Origin: Flammeovirgaceae bacterium | GTDB taxonomy: Bacteria; Bacteroidota; Bacteroidia; Cytophagales; Cyclobacteriaceae | Assembly (NCBI GenBank): GCA_013204595.1 | Contig: JABMNK010000133.1 | Span: 1-64,000, forward strand | DNA length: 64,000 nt | Direction of reading: 5' to 3' | Part shown: piece by piece, positions 57,401-64,000 of the stretch | Layout: each line of letters opens with the position of its first letter | Numbering within the stretch: the stretch's first letter is position 1 | Notes under the pieces: model-generated | Seen by the model: only the letters and a program-made list of their open reading frames with translations | What the model was told of the DNA's origin: nothing | Databases searched by the model: none | Translations under genes and position numbers: made by a program

Positions 57401-58438
57401 TTAACTTGGTGTCAGGGAGACGCCAATGGGATATTGCATACTGACGCAATGCAATGACCCGTGCTGTTGAATTAGGGCTACACAATCAATGCCAATGACC
57501 TGACGATCTGGAAACAATTGGCCAATAATTTCCAAAGCTTTTGCATCTTGTGGGACCCGGTAGGTAGGCACCAATACAGCGCCATTGAGGATTAAAAAAT
57601 TCGCATAGGTCGCTGGCAATCGTGAGCCTTCATGATCATAGCATGCCTCAGGGAACGGAAGCGGCACTAAGTCAAAGCAATCCCCATCCTCATTCATAAA
57701 GGATTTTAGTTGTGATTCCATCCGTTGGAGCTGCAGGTAATGCTCATCTGAAGGATCATCACATGCCACATAGGCAATGGTATTTGCCTTGCAAAATCTA
57801 GCAAGGGTATCAATATGTGAATCTGTATCGTCTCCGGCAAGATAGCCATGGTTCAGCCATAGTACTTTCCGGGTACCAAATACCTGCTCCAAGTGATGTC
57901 TGATTTGCTGCTGGGAGCGATCAGGATTTCTATTTTCAGAAAGCAAACATTTGGTAGTGGTGAGCAAAGTGCCCAGTCCATTGGAATCGATAGCTCCGCC
58001 CTCCAATACAAATATCTGAGTTTCAATCTGATTCTGGCGCCATATTGTTTTGGTAAGTTCAGCGGTGAGTTGATTGTCAAGGGAGGCCTCAAATTTTTTA
58101 CCCCAACCATTGAAGGTAAAATCCAATAATAATGGATCATTTCCCTGATAGATGGTGATGGCCCCATGGTCACGTGCCCATGTATCATTGGATTTTACTT
58201 TTACAAAATGAATTGGAAAAGGCGTTTTGTTTTTAAATAGTTTCGATACTTTATTAATCGAGTGGCAACCTACCAGAACAGGCTGAAATTTCGCGGAGGT
58301 TTCAATAATTTTCAAAAAACAAGCAACTACCTCGGGGTACATATAGGCCCAATCACTATTTTTATGAGGAAAAGTAAACTGGACAAAACTTTGAGGTTCC
58401 CATTCGGCGGGTAGTCTTCTACTTTTCGTTGAGTTCAT
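57401..58438 (-). CDS. aguA: Agmatine deiminase
   Basis: A 345-residue guanidino-group hydrolase turning agmatine into N-carbamoylputrescine. The N-terminal RRLPAEWEPQSFVQFTFPHK, the WARDHGAI loop, EGGAIDSNGLGTLLTT, DTDSHIDTLARF and the nucleophile C331 near the C-terminus (GSLHCVSMQYP) match the family. No arginine decarboxylase gene is in the window. A TAACTTTG -7 box lies about 50 nt upstream. Confidence 0.95.
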   Translation of the reverse strand: MNSTKSRRLPAEWEPQSFVQFTFPHKNSDWAYMYPEVVACFLKIIETSAKFQPVLVGCHSINKVSKLFKNKTPFPIHFVKVKSNDTWARDHGAITIYQGNDPLLLDFTFNGWGKKFEASLDNQLTAELTKTIWRQNQIETQIFVLEGGAIDSNGLGTLLTTTKCLLSENRNPDRSQQQIRHHLEQVFGTRKVLWLNHGYLAGDDTDSHIDTLARFCKANTIAYVACDDPSDEHYLQLQRMESQLKSFMNEDGDCFDLVPLPFPEACYDHEGSRLPATYANFLILNGAVLVPTYRVPQDAKALEIIGQLFPDRQVIGIDCVALIQQHGSLHCVSMQYPIGVSLTPS

Positions 58439-58488
58439 TTTATGTAAGTGTTTGAGGGAGTGGTCGAGTAGTCAATATTCAAGCAGCG

Positions 58489-58496
58489 CAAAGTTA
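58489..58496 (-). promoter_or_regulatory. Candidate -7 element of aguA
   Basis: TAACTTTG on the minus strand is a perfect match to TAnnTTTG and lies about 50 nt before the aguA ATG. A good TTG at -33 is not present. Confidence 0.35.
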
Positions 58497-58645
58497 ATGG
58501 GCTTTATTTTCATGAGACTTAACTTTAACAATTGCTTCAGTATTTTGAGTTCCATAAACGTCTATGAATGGATATTTTTTATAAATATTGATTGGCATTA
58601 AAAAATTATTGATTATGTTCCGTTAAACTAATAAACCAACAATAC

Positions 58646-59581
58646 ATGAAACATAAAATCAAACTGAGCTTCCTTTTGCTATTTGCATTTGGAGCAGTCG
58701 CATTTGCACAAAAGAAAAATGAGAATGGCAAAATCTATGATCAACATCCAGGTATCGATCTGATGAAAAAATTCACTGAAGCTTATGTCATCGGAGACCG
58801 CGTAACCTTATCAACCCTTTTGACGGATGACTTTGTTGCCTATAATGCGCTGGGCACCAATAAGGACGACAAAGGAAAGGACAGAGAGGCCCTCATTAAC
58901 GAATCGGTGTACTGGAGCAGTCAATTGAAGGGATTTAAAATCACCAAAAGAGGGAAGTCATATCCGGATGCATTAGAATATAAGGAGTCGGGTACATGGA
59001 TAGACACTTATGATGTTTTTTATGGTATCGATAAGGAGACGGGATTTAAAATAGAGACGCCAATGGATAGGTCTTTTATTTTAAGTAAGGATGGGACGCA
59101 AATACGAATACTCTTGTCCCGATTCAATACAGCCACTTTTGGCAAATATATGAATACCTTTAAGGTGGTAGAAAACGGCACCATTTACAGAGACCACCCT
59201 TATATAAACACCGTAAGAAAAATGGTTTCCTCTCTCGAGCTGGGTGATTTGAACCTATGCTATGAGCAGTTTACAGAAGAGGCTAAATTTTCTGACATTA
59301 ACGCGCCAAGAGGAGTCACCCATTCAAAAGCGGAGGAGCGAAAGCAAGTGACCGATCTACTAAACGTCTATGATATCGTGAGTCTTGATGAATGGGGTTA
59401 TCCAGATTATTTAGCCTATAATGGAGATGGATCTACGGTGCTTTCGTGGTGGGTCTTTCGTTTCGTTAAAAAAGATACCGGTGAAAAGGTGGAGCTTTTT
59501 ATGCATTTGAGCCATAACTTTAATAATGACGGAAAAATAACCAATCAGGTGGCTTACTATAATGGAAATTTATTAAAGTAA
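58646..59581 (+). CDS. Exported protein with two NTF2/SnoaL-like domains
   Basis: A 311-residue protein with a signal peptide ending AFAQ. It is an internal duplication: the first copy begins YDQHPGIDLMKKFTEAYVIG and the second, near residue 180, YRDHPYINTVRKMVSSLELG. Each is a cone-shaped NTF2/SnoaL-like domain. Members bind small ligands or act as isomerases, hydrolases or scaffolds; no catalytic residues are certain. It ends in the 16-bp bidirectional terminator shared with the convergent oxidoreductase. Confidence 0.78.
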   Translation: MKHKIKLSFLLLFAFGAVAFAQKKNENGKIYDQHPGIDLMKKFTEAYVIGDRVTLSTLLTDDFVAYNALGTNKDDKGKDREALINESVYWSSQLKGFKITKRGKSYPDALEYKESGTWIDTYDVFYGIDKETGFKIETPMDRSFILSKDGTQIRILLSRFNTATFGKYMNTFKVVENGTIYRDHPYINTVRKMVSSLELGDLNLCYEQFTEEAKFSDINAPRGVTHSKAEERKQVTDLLNVYDIVSLDEWGYPDYLAYNGDGSTVLSWWVFRFVKKDTGEKVELFMHLSHNFNNDGKITNQVAYYNGNLLK

Positions 59582-59603
59582 TCATCATTGAGTCTTACAT
59601 AAG

Positions 59604-59641
59604 AAAAAAGCCTTCTTTCAACTTTGAAAGAAGGCTTTTTT
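59604..59641. terminator. Bidirectional intrinsic terminator
   Basis: A perfect 16-bp stem: AAAAAAGCCTTCTTTC at 59604-59619 and its complement at 59626-59641, around a 6-nt loop. A and T runs on both sides make it work in both directions between two convergent genes. Confidence 0.92.
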
Positions 59642-59659
59642 ATGCTGTGTTTTGAAAAA

Positions 59660-61000
59660 TCAGAACGTTCGGTAGTCGCCTTTTAAGAACTCATTGGCTT
59701 TTTCTTCGGAAAACTTGGCCTGTGCAGTGTCCCAATGTAATGTTTCATTTGGGAAGCGCCCAGCAATGACACCCAAAAGGATAGTTTCCGTCAGCTTGGC
59801 TGAGTAGGAAAAGGGAGCGCTGGTAGTGGTCTTTCCAAGGCAAGCATCCACAAATTGGTGATAGTGCATTTTTCCTTCTGCTTCATAATTCCTTATTGGT
59901 GTGCCCAATTCAAAGGAATTAATCAAATCTGTATCTAGTTCTTGATACACCCCGTCTACGATGTGCCTTGGCAATTCCATAAAATGTGGCAGCAGTAAAT
60001 TTCCTTTTTCTCCAATAAACATAGCGCCTTGATCCGGTAGGGGATCGCCATTGGGCAATTCTAGATCGCTGTGCATTTCAGGTGCACCAGGCCCATCGTA
60101 CCAAACCCATTTTAATGTTTCAGCGGTATATTCGGTCGCTGGAAATTCGTAGGTTACGACGTTGTTTTCGGGATATCCAAAACCTGTGGGTTGTCGACAA
60201 CTTGTTGTAATGGTTTTCGGAACGTCTAATTTCAAAGCATTATATGGCGTGTCAAATATATGGACACCCATGTCACCTAAAGTACCACATCCGTAATCCA
60301 TCAATTTCCTCCAATTTGCAGGATGGTAAACATTTTCTTTAAATTCGCGTTCTTTGGAGGTTCCGAGCCATAAATTCCAATCTAGGTGCGCGGGTACCGG
60401 ATCACTTCCCTCAGGTGCCACGCCGTCGTAGCCCCAATTTTTTGGGCACCAAGCTCTCACTGTGCTAACCTTTCCAATAATTCCAGATTGAATCAACAAA
60501 GTTGCCAATTTGTAATCATAAAAGGAGTGAACTTGAATGCCCATTTGGGTGACGAGATTTTTTTCTGTGGCCATCGTTCGCATTGCCCTTGCTTCTGATA
60601 CATGATGGGTGAGTGGCTTTTGACAGTAGACTGGCTTGTCATGGCTCATGGCCATCATAGAAGCGGGAGCGTGGGTGTGATCAGGGGTTGAGACGATTAC
60701 GGCATCAATTTGATCTTTCATTTCTTTAAAAAGATCTCGATAGTCGATGAAGGTTTTTGCATTAGGGTGAAGTTTAAGTGCCGCAGCTAAGTTATTAGCG
60801 TCGACATCACACAAGGCCACTACATCCACCATTTGATGAGAGGAAATAGCATTAAGATCCTCACCACCCATACTGCCAACACCTATATGAGCAGTTCGTA
60901 GTCGTTTTCCCCCAAGGCCATCCCAGGTGCATCCGGGCAATAAGGTCAGTACAGATAGTGCACCAGCACCTCGTAAGAATTCGCGTTTGTTCATTTTCAT
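59660..61000 (-). CDS. Gfo/Idh/MocA-family oxidoreductase
   Basis: A 446-residue NAD-dependent sugar oxidoreductase with a Tat-like signal (NKREFLRGAG) and possible lipobox LLPGC. The dinucleotide motif GVGSMG is at 40-45 and the catalytic Lys is in QKP at 127-129 (QKP replaces the common EKP). LWLGTSKEREFKEN and GCGTLGDMGVHIFDT are typical of the large secreted members found with sugar degradation genes. The DUF1080 protein gene lies 10 nt upstream on the same strand. Confidence 0.88.
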   Translation of the reverse strand: MKMNKREFLRGAGALSVLTLLPGCTWDGLGGKRLRTAHIGVGSMGGEDLNAISSHQMVDVVALCDVDANNLAAALKLHPNAKTFIDYRDLFKEMKDQIDAVIVSTPDHTHAPASMMAMSHDKPVYCQKPLTHHVSEARAMRTMATEKNLVTQMGIQVHSFYDYKLATLLIQSGIIGKVSTVRAWCPKNWGYDGVAPEGSDPVPAHLDWNLWLGTSKEREFKENVYHPANWRKLMDYGCGTLGDMGVHIFDTPYNALKLDVPKTITTSCRQPTGFGYPENNVVTYEFPATEYTAETLKWVWYDGPGAPEMHSDLELPNGDPLPDQGAMFIGEKGNLLLPHFMELPRHIVDGVYQELDTDLINSFELGTPIRNYEAEGKMHYHQFVDACLGKTTTSAPFSYSAKLTETILLGVIAGRFPNETLHWDTAQAKFSEEKANEFLKGDYRTF

Positions 61001-61010
61001 TATTTTCGAC

Positions 61011-61769
61011 TTAAAGTTTTTTAATTTTTATATTTCTAAACCAGATGGGGCTTGCGTGATCTTGCAGTCCGATAAAACCGGTCTTAAATTTTCCGTAATC
61101 GGGACTTGTTTTCCATTTATCTGAATTCTTTTTTTCATACCAATCTTCAGACCAAGGAACGAACGAAAGAAGTTTTTGCCCATTGAGCCAATGTTCAACT
61201 TTTTCAGGCGTAAAGATAATTTTCGAGGTATTCCAAGAATCTGTAGGGTGTAAGATTTTAGTTTTAGGATCAGCAGCATGCATAGCGTAATCTGAGCCTG
61301 TCTTCTGGAGGGGCTTTAATTCAGAAGGATTCTCTGTGTAACCTAAGCTTAAATTGTAAGAGGTGATGTCGTGAATTTTGGTATAATTCTCGTCATCAAT
61401 GAGTTGATATTCTGGAGAAACTATCGGGGGGGAGTCAAACCCTTCTTTCAAATGATAAAAAATCCCACTATTTCCGCCCGCTGGTAATTTCCATTCAAGA
61501 GAGAGTTCAAAATTGTCAAATTCTTCACCGTAGAAGATGATGTCTTTTCCGCCTGTATAATCTTGCTCTAAGCCCAATTCAGTATCAAAGGTCAGCGAGC
61601 CCTCTTCAATGGTCCATCCCGGAGGCATGGTGGTGCCATTGTATCCACGCCAGCCATCTAAACTTGACCCATCAAACAAATAGATCCAGTCGGAGGCTTC
61701 TTTTGGAGGAGTGCAGGCACAAAAGACAGAGAAGATCAGGGCACATAGCAATATATTTTTTGTCAACAT
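61011..61769 (-). CDS. DUF1080 3-keto-disaccharide hydrolase-like lipoprotein
   Basis: About 252 residues from ATG 61769, with a lipoprotein signal ending CACTPP. The ORF extends to 61787, but the promoter is too close for that start. The DUF1080 (concanavalin-like) pattern is clear: WIYLFDGSSLDGWRGYNGTT, LSLEWKLPAGGNSGIFYHL and TGFIGLQDHASPIWFRNIKI. Characterised relatives cleave 3-keto-disaccharides; the downstream oxidoreductase could make or use the 3-keto sugar. Confidence 0.85.
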   Translation of the reverse strand: MLTKNILLCALIFSVFCACTPPKEASDWIYLFDGSSLDGWRGYNGTTMPPGWTIEEGSLTFDTELGLEQDYTGGKDIIFYGEEFDNFELSLEWKLPAGGNSGIFYHLKEGFDSPPIVSPEYQLIDDENYTKIHDITSYNLSLGYTENPSELKPLQKTGSDYAMHAADPKTKILHPTDSWNTSKIIFTPEKVEHWLNGQKLLSFVPWSEDWYEKKNSDKWKTSPDYGKFKTGFIGLQDHASPIWFRNIKIKKL

Positions 61770-61792
61770 ACTTTTTTTAAAATTCATAAGCT

Positions 61793-61821
61793 TAAAGTTA
61801 CGGAAAAATTTCTTTTGGCAA
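61793..61821 (-). promoter_or_regulatory. Bacteroidota-type promoter of the DUF1080 operon
   Basis: TTG (61821-61819), an 18-nt spacer and TAACTTTA (61800-61793) on the minus strand; one mismatch at the last -7 base. Transcription would start near 61786, favouring translation from ATG 61769. Confidence 0.55.
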
Positions 61822-61931
61822 GAAAAGGAATTTTGTTCGTTTAGCTATACCACTCACTAATTTAAAGATTGAATGGAAAAATAAGGTGAGAAATGTGATA
61901 GTCGGTTTTGTGAGAAGATTTAAATGACGCA

Positions 61932-61965
61932 ATTTTAGATGCCACATCTAAAATAAATGTGGCAT
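61932..61965. repeat. Two overlapping inverted repeats
   Basis: ATTTTAGAT/ATCTAAAAT (61932-61940 and 61946-61954) and ATGCCACAT/ATGTGGCAT (61939-61947 and 61957-61965) are both perfect 9-bp inverted repeats. They share bases, so only one hairpin can form at a time. They lie between divergent genes. Confidence 0.8.
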
Positions 61966-62067
61966 TGAACTAAGATCGATGATTTTTATATCAAGCTATT
62001 TTTTATGCGAAGGGTAAGGAGTTTATCGTGATCATTCTTTATCTTTCGCCATAACAAATAAGCTATT

Positions 62068-62802
62068 TTGCAGTACTTTTTATATACGAGTATTTTTTTA
62101 TTTTTTTTGCTGCATTGTCGAGCAAAAGAGGATATAGCCGCGTCTAAGATGGCCAATAATGATCTTGAGGAATCAGCGGTAACCCAAGAAATAATTTCTT
62201 TAACGTATCTTGCTTTGGGTGATAGTTATACGATTGGTGAAAGTGTCGTAGAAGCGGAACGTTGGCCCAACCAATTGAAAGAAGTGCTATCAAAAGTTCA
62301 AATCGTCATTGATTCTGTGACCATCATTGCTAAAACAGGTTGGCGTACGGATAATCTAAAAATGGCCATGGCAGCAGATCAAAAGTTTGATTATGGCATG
62401 GTTTCATTATTAATTGGGGTCAATAACCAGTACCAAGGGCGCTCGCCTGAGAGCTATGAACCTGAATTTGAAGAATTGTTGAATTTGGCTATCGCTCGGG
62501 CGGATGGAAATAATCGTAAGGTATTTGTGCTATCAATTCCGGACTATGGATTTACACCCTTTGGGGCGGAAAATCAATCCACTATTACGACCAAATTAAA
62601 GGAATATAATGAGATAAATAAGCGATTGACCTTGGAAAAGAACGTCTGGTATTTTGATATTACCCCCATTTCTCAAGAGGGACTCGAGAACACCAACCTT
62701 GTGGCAGAAGATCACCTACATCCATCAGGGTTTCAATATTCGTTGTGGGTTGAAGAAATCATGAAATCCAAAGCATTTTTGGATAGTTTAAGGATTCCAT
62801 AG
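62068..62802 (+). CDS. SGNH/GDSL-family lipid-anchored hydrolase
   Basis: A 244-residue esterase-like protein. Block I is ALGDSYTIGE with S53, block III is LLIGVNNQYQ with N119/N120 and the Asp/His pair is D215/H218 in EDHLHPSG. The N-terminus starts at TTG: upstream is an in-frame TAA, and the next ATG would remove the hydrophobic signal (LYTSIFLFFLLHC) that likely makes it a lipoprotein. Substrate is unknown. The acyl-CoA-synthetase-like gene follows 129 nt later. Confidence 0.8.
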   Translation: MQYFLYTSIFLFFLLHCRAKEDIAASKMANNDLEESAVTQEIISLTYLALGDSYTIGESVVEAERWPNQLKEVLSKVQIVIDSVTIIAKTGWRTDNLKMAMAADQKFDYGMVSLLIGVNNQYQGRSPESYEPEFEELLNLAIARADGNNRKVFVLSIPDYGFTPFGAENQSTITTKLKEYNEINKRLTLEKNVWYFDITPISQEGLENTNLVAEDHLHPSGFQYSLWVEEIMKSKAFLDSLRIP

Positions 62803-62931
62803 TTGCTGTTTGCTTTGCACCTAAAGAAGTGATATTTTGTTTTTTTAAGTCATCGAGATGATAGGGTTTATAGCTCATTGATGGGTGGGTAATCAGAGAA
62901 TCTAGGCTTTATATATTTAGTTTTATTCATC

Positions 62932-64000
62932 ATGATTCAACTTATTGAACGGGCGTCTTATTATACCAATCAGCTAGCGATAATCGCTGAAGGACAGACG
63001 TTTACTTATCAACAGTTATTGGAGCGTTCTCGCTCCATTGCCAGATATCTCTTGGATGGAAAAGCAGATTTGGATGGTGCTAGAATTGTTTTTATGGTGA
63101 CGCCAGGATTTGATTATGTCGCCATTCAATGGGGGATTTGGTTGGCGGGTGGTGTGGCTGTACCACTAAATCCAGGAAGTCCCATTGTGGTCAGTGCCTA
63201 TGTGATAGCCGATACGGCTGCTGAAATGGTGATTGCCTCTGTGCCATATCAAGATCTTTTTCATGACTATTGCGGCTCCCAGGGCATAGCTTTAAAGGAG
63301 CCCGTGGCATTGGATAGTCCAATGGGAGAGTTACCAACTGTTGAAGTGTATAGAAATGCCATGATTCTTTATACTAGTGGTACCACCGGAAAACCCAAAG
63401 GGGTCGTCACGACCCACATCAACATCCAATCGCAAATCACTTCGCTCGTTCAAGCATGGGATTGGTCTGCAAATGATCATATTTTGAATGTGTTACCCTT
63501 GCATCACGTGCATGGGATTATCAATGTTTTGGGGTGTGCACTTTGGTCAGGCGCGACTTGTGAATTTTTAAATAAATTTGATTCTAAGAATGTTTTTGAG
63601 ATCCTATCTAAAGAGTCAATGACCCTTTTTATGGCGGTGCCAACTATTTATCATCAATTGATTCAATATTGGGAATCATTAGCTGATATTGATCGCAAAA
63701 GGATTTCAATGGCTTTATCCAAGTTGCGATTGATGGTTTCAGGATCAGCAGCCCTTCCTGTTTCCGTTTTGGAAAAATGGAAAGCGCTCAGTGGTCAGAC
63801 CCTGTTGGAACGCTATGGGATGACAGAAATCGGAATGGCGATTAGCAATCCCTACGTTGGAACACGTCGACCTGGGTATATCGGTGCTGCTTTACCTGGA
63901 GTAAAAGTGCGCATAGTTGATGAACAATTTAAGGATCTCATCGATGAAGCGCAAGGTGAGATATTGGTGAAAGGTCCGGGCGTTTTTAAAGAGTACTGGG
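62932..64000 (+). CDS. Malonyl-CoA synthetase-like AMP-forming acyl-CoA synthetase (partial, 3' end cut)
   Basis: The first 356 residues of an adenylate-forming enzyme, running off the window. The P-loop TSGTTGKPKG is at 148-157, and YGMTEIGMAISNP at 295-307 is the A5 motif. PLHHVHGIINVLGCALWSGA and YGMTEIGMA closely recall MatB/ACSF3-type malonyl-CoA synthetases, which load malonate onto CoA. Other dicarboxylate or short-chain acyl-CoA synthetases cannot be excluded without the C-terminal domain. Confidence 0.85.
   Translation, partial: MIQLIERASYYTNQLAIIAEGQTFTYQQLLERSRSIARYLLDGKADLDGARIVFMVTPGFDYVAIQWGIWLAGGVAVPLNPGSPIVVSAYVIADTAAEMVIASVPYQDLFHDYCGSQGIALKEPVALDSPMGELPTVEVYRNAMILYTSGTTGKPKGVVTTHINIQSQITSLVQAWDWSANDHILNVLPLHHVHGIINVLGCALWSGATCEFLNKFDSKNVFEILSKESMTLFMAVPTIYHQLIQYWESLADIDRKRISMALSKLRLMVSGSAALPVSVLEKWKALSGQTLLERYGMTEIGMAISNPYVGTRRPGYIGAALPGVKVRIVDEQFKDLIDEAQGEILVKGPGVFKEYW

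Noticed and set aside
1-64000. CRISPR arrays, tRNA or rRNA genes, insertion sequences, prophage
   Set aside because: Looked for repeats with regular spacing, T-loop-like sequences, transposase motifs and phage structural genes; none was seen.

Overview
The window is a 64 kb AT-rich chromosomal segment from a member of the Bacteroidota, most likely a marine or aquatic Cytophagales-type bacterium. The evidence is the type IX secretion pair porU-porV, a second protein with a T9SS-type C-terminal sorting domain, a short primary sigma factor, general lack of Shine-Dalgarno sequences, several promoters of the Bacteroidota form TTG-N18-TAnnTTTG, and a proteorhodopsin-blh pair. No rRNA, tRNA, CRISPR array, insertion sequence or prophage was seen; most of the window is compact housekeeping DNA.

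Layout. 1-5.4 kb: a split ComEA-like helix-hairpin-helix gene, hemA, a WG-repeat exported protein and an M16 peptidase homologue lacking its zinc motif. 5.3-9.9 kb: porV and porU, transcribed leftward with the M16 gene. 10-11.3 kb: pssA and a metallo-beta-lactamase-fold hydrolase. 11.3-17.3 kb, rightward: FAD oxidoreductase, a very large TolB-propeller/outer-membrane protein, yicC, a MazG-like gene and DUF2721. 17.3-24.6 kb, leftward: comB, gcvT, xth, rnhB and a 1337-residue Asp-box propeller protein. After a 750 bp gap come MATE and MFS exporters, an M20 peptidase, the primary sigma factor, an aminotransferase and a heptose-kinase-like protein (25-33 kb). 33-39 kb: hemE, a small membrane protein, an M42-like peptidase, adk, obg, grpE and dnaJ. 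39-48 kb: YhhN, an MFS carrier, prfB with a programmed +1 frameshift, a lipoprotein, ilvE, cobalamin adenosyltransferase, an ABC ATPase, an SDR, an alkyltransferase-like DNA repair protein and a sodium/solute symporter. 47.8-48.7 kb: clpS-recR.

The most distinctive region is 48.7-51.8 kb. A green-type proton-pumping rhodopsin (D83/T87/E94, Met91 at the tuning site, K220) is followed by blh, which makes its retinal chromophore from beta-carotene. A strong intrinsic terminator sits between them, and its U-tract ends exactly where the likely blh start codon begins, so blh expression may be attenuated relative to rhodopsin. A multi-span membrane protein of unknown function converges on blh. This is a known module with an unusual regulatory junction, not a wholly new system.

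52-64 kb is mixed metabolism: alpha/beta hydrolase, M14 peptidase, agmatine deiminase plus N-carbamoylputrescine amidase (putrescine synthesis), a tandem NTF2-like exported protein, a Gfo/Idh/MocA oxidoreductase with a DUF1080 hydrolase (sugar catabolism), a GDSL lipoprotein and a 3'-truncated malonyl-CoA-synthetase-like gene that runs off the end. I found no convincing new multi-gene defence or mobile system. The best leads are the rhodopsin-blh junction, the unknown membrane protein next to it, the prfB frameshift signal, the split competence gene and several start-codon anomalies.
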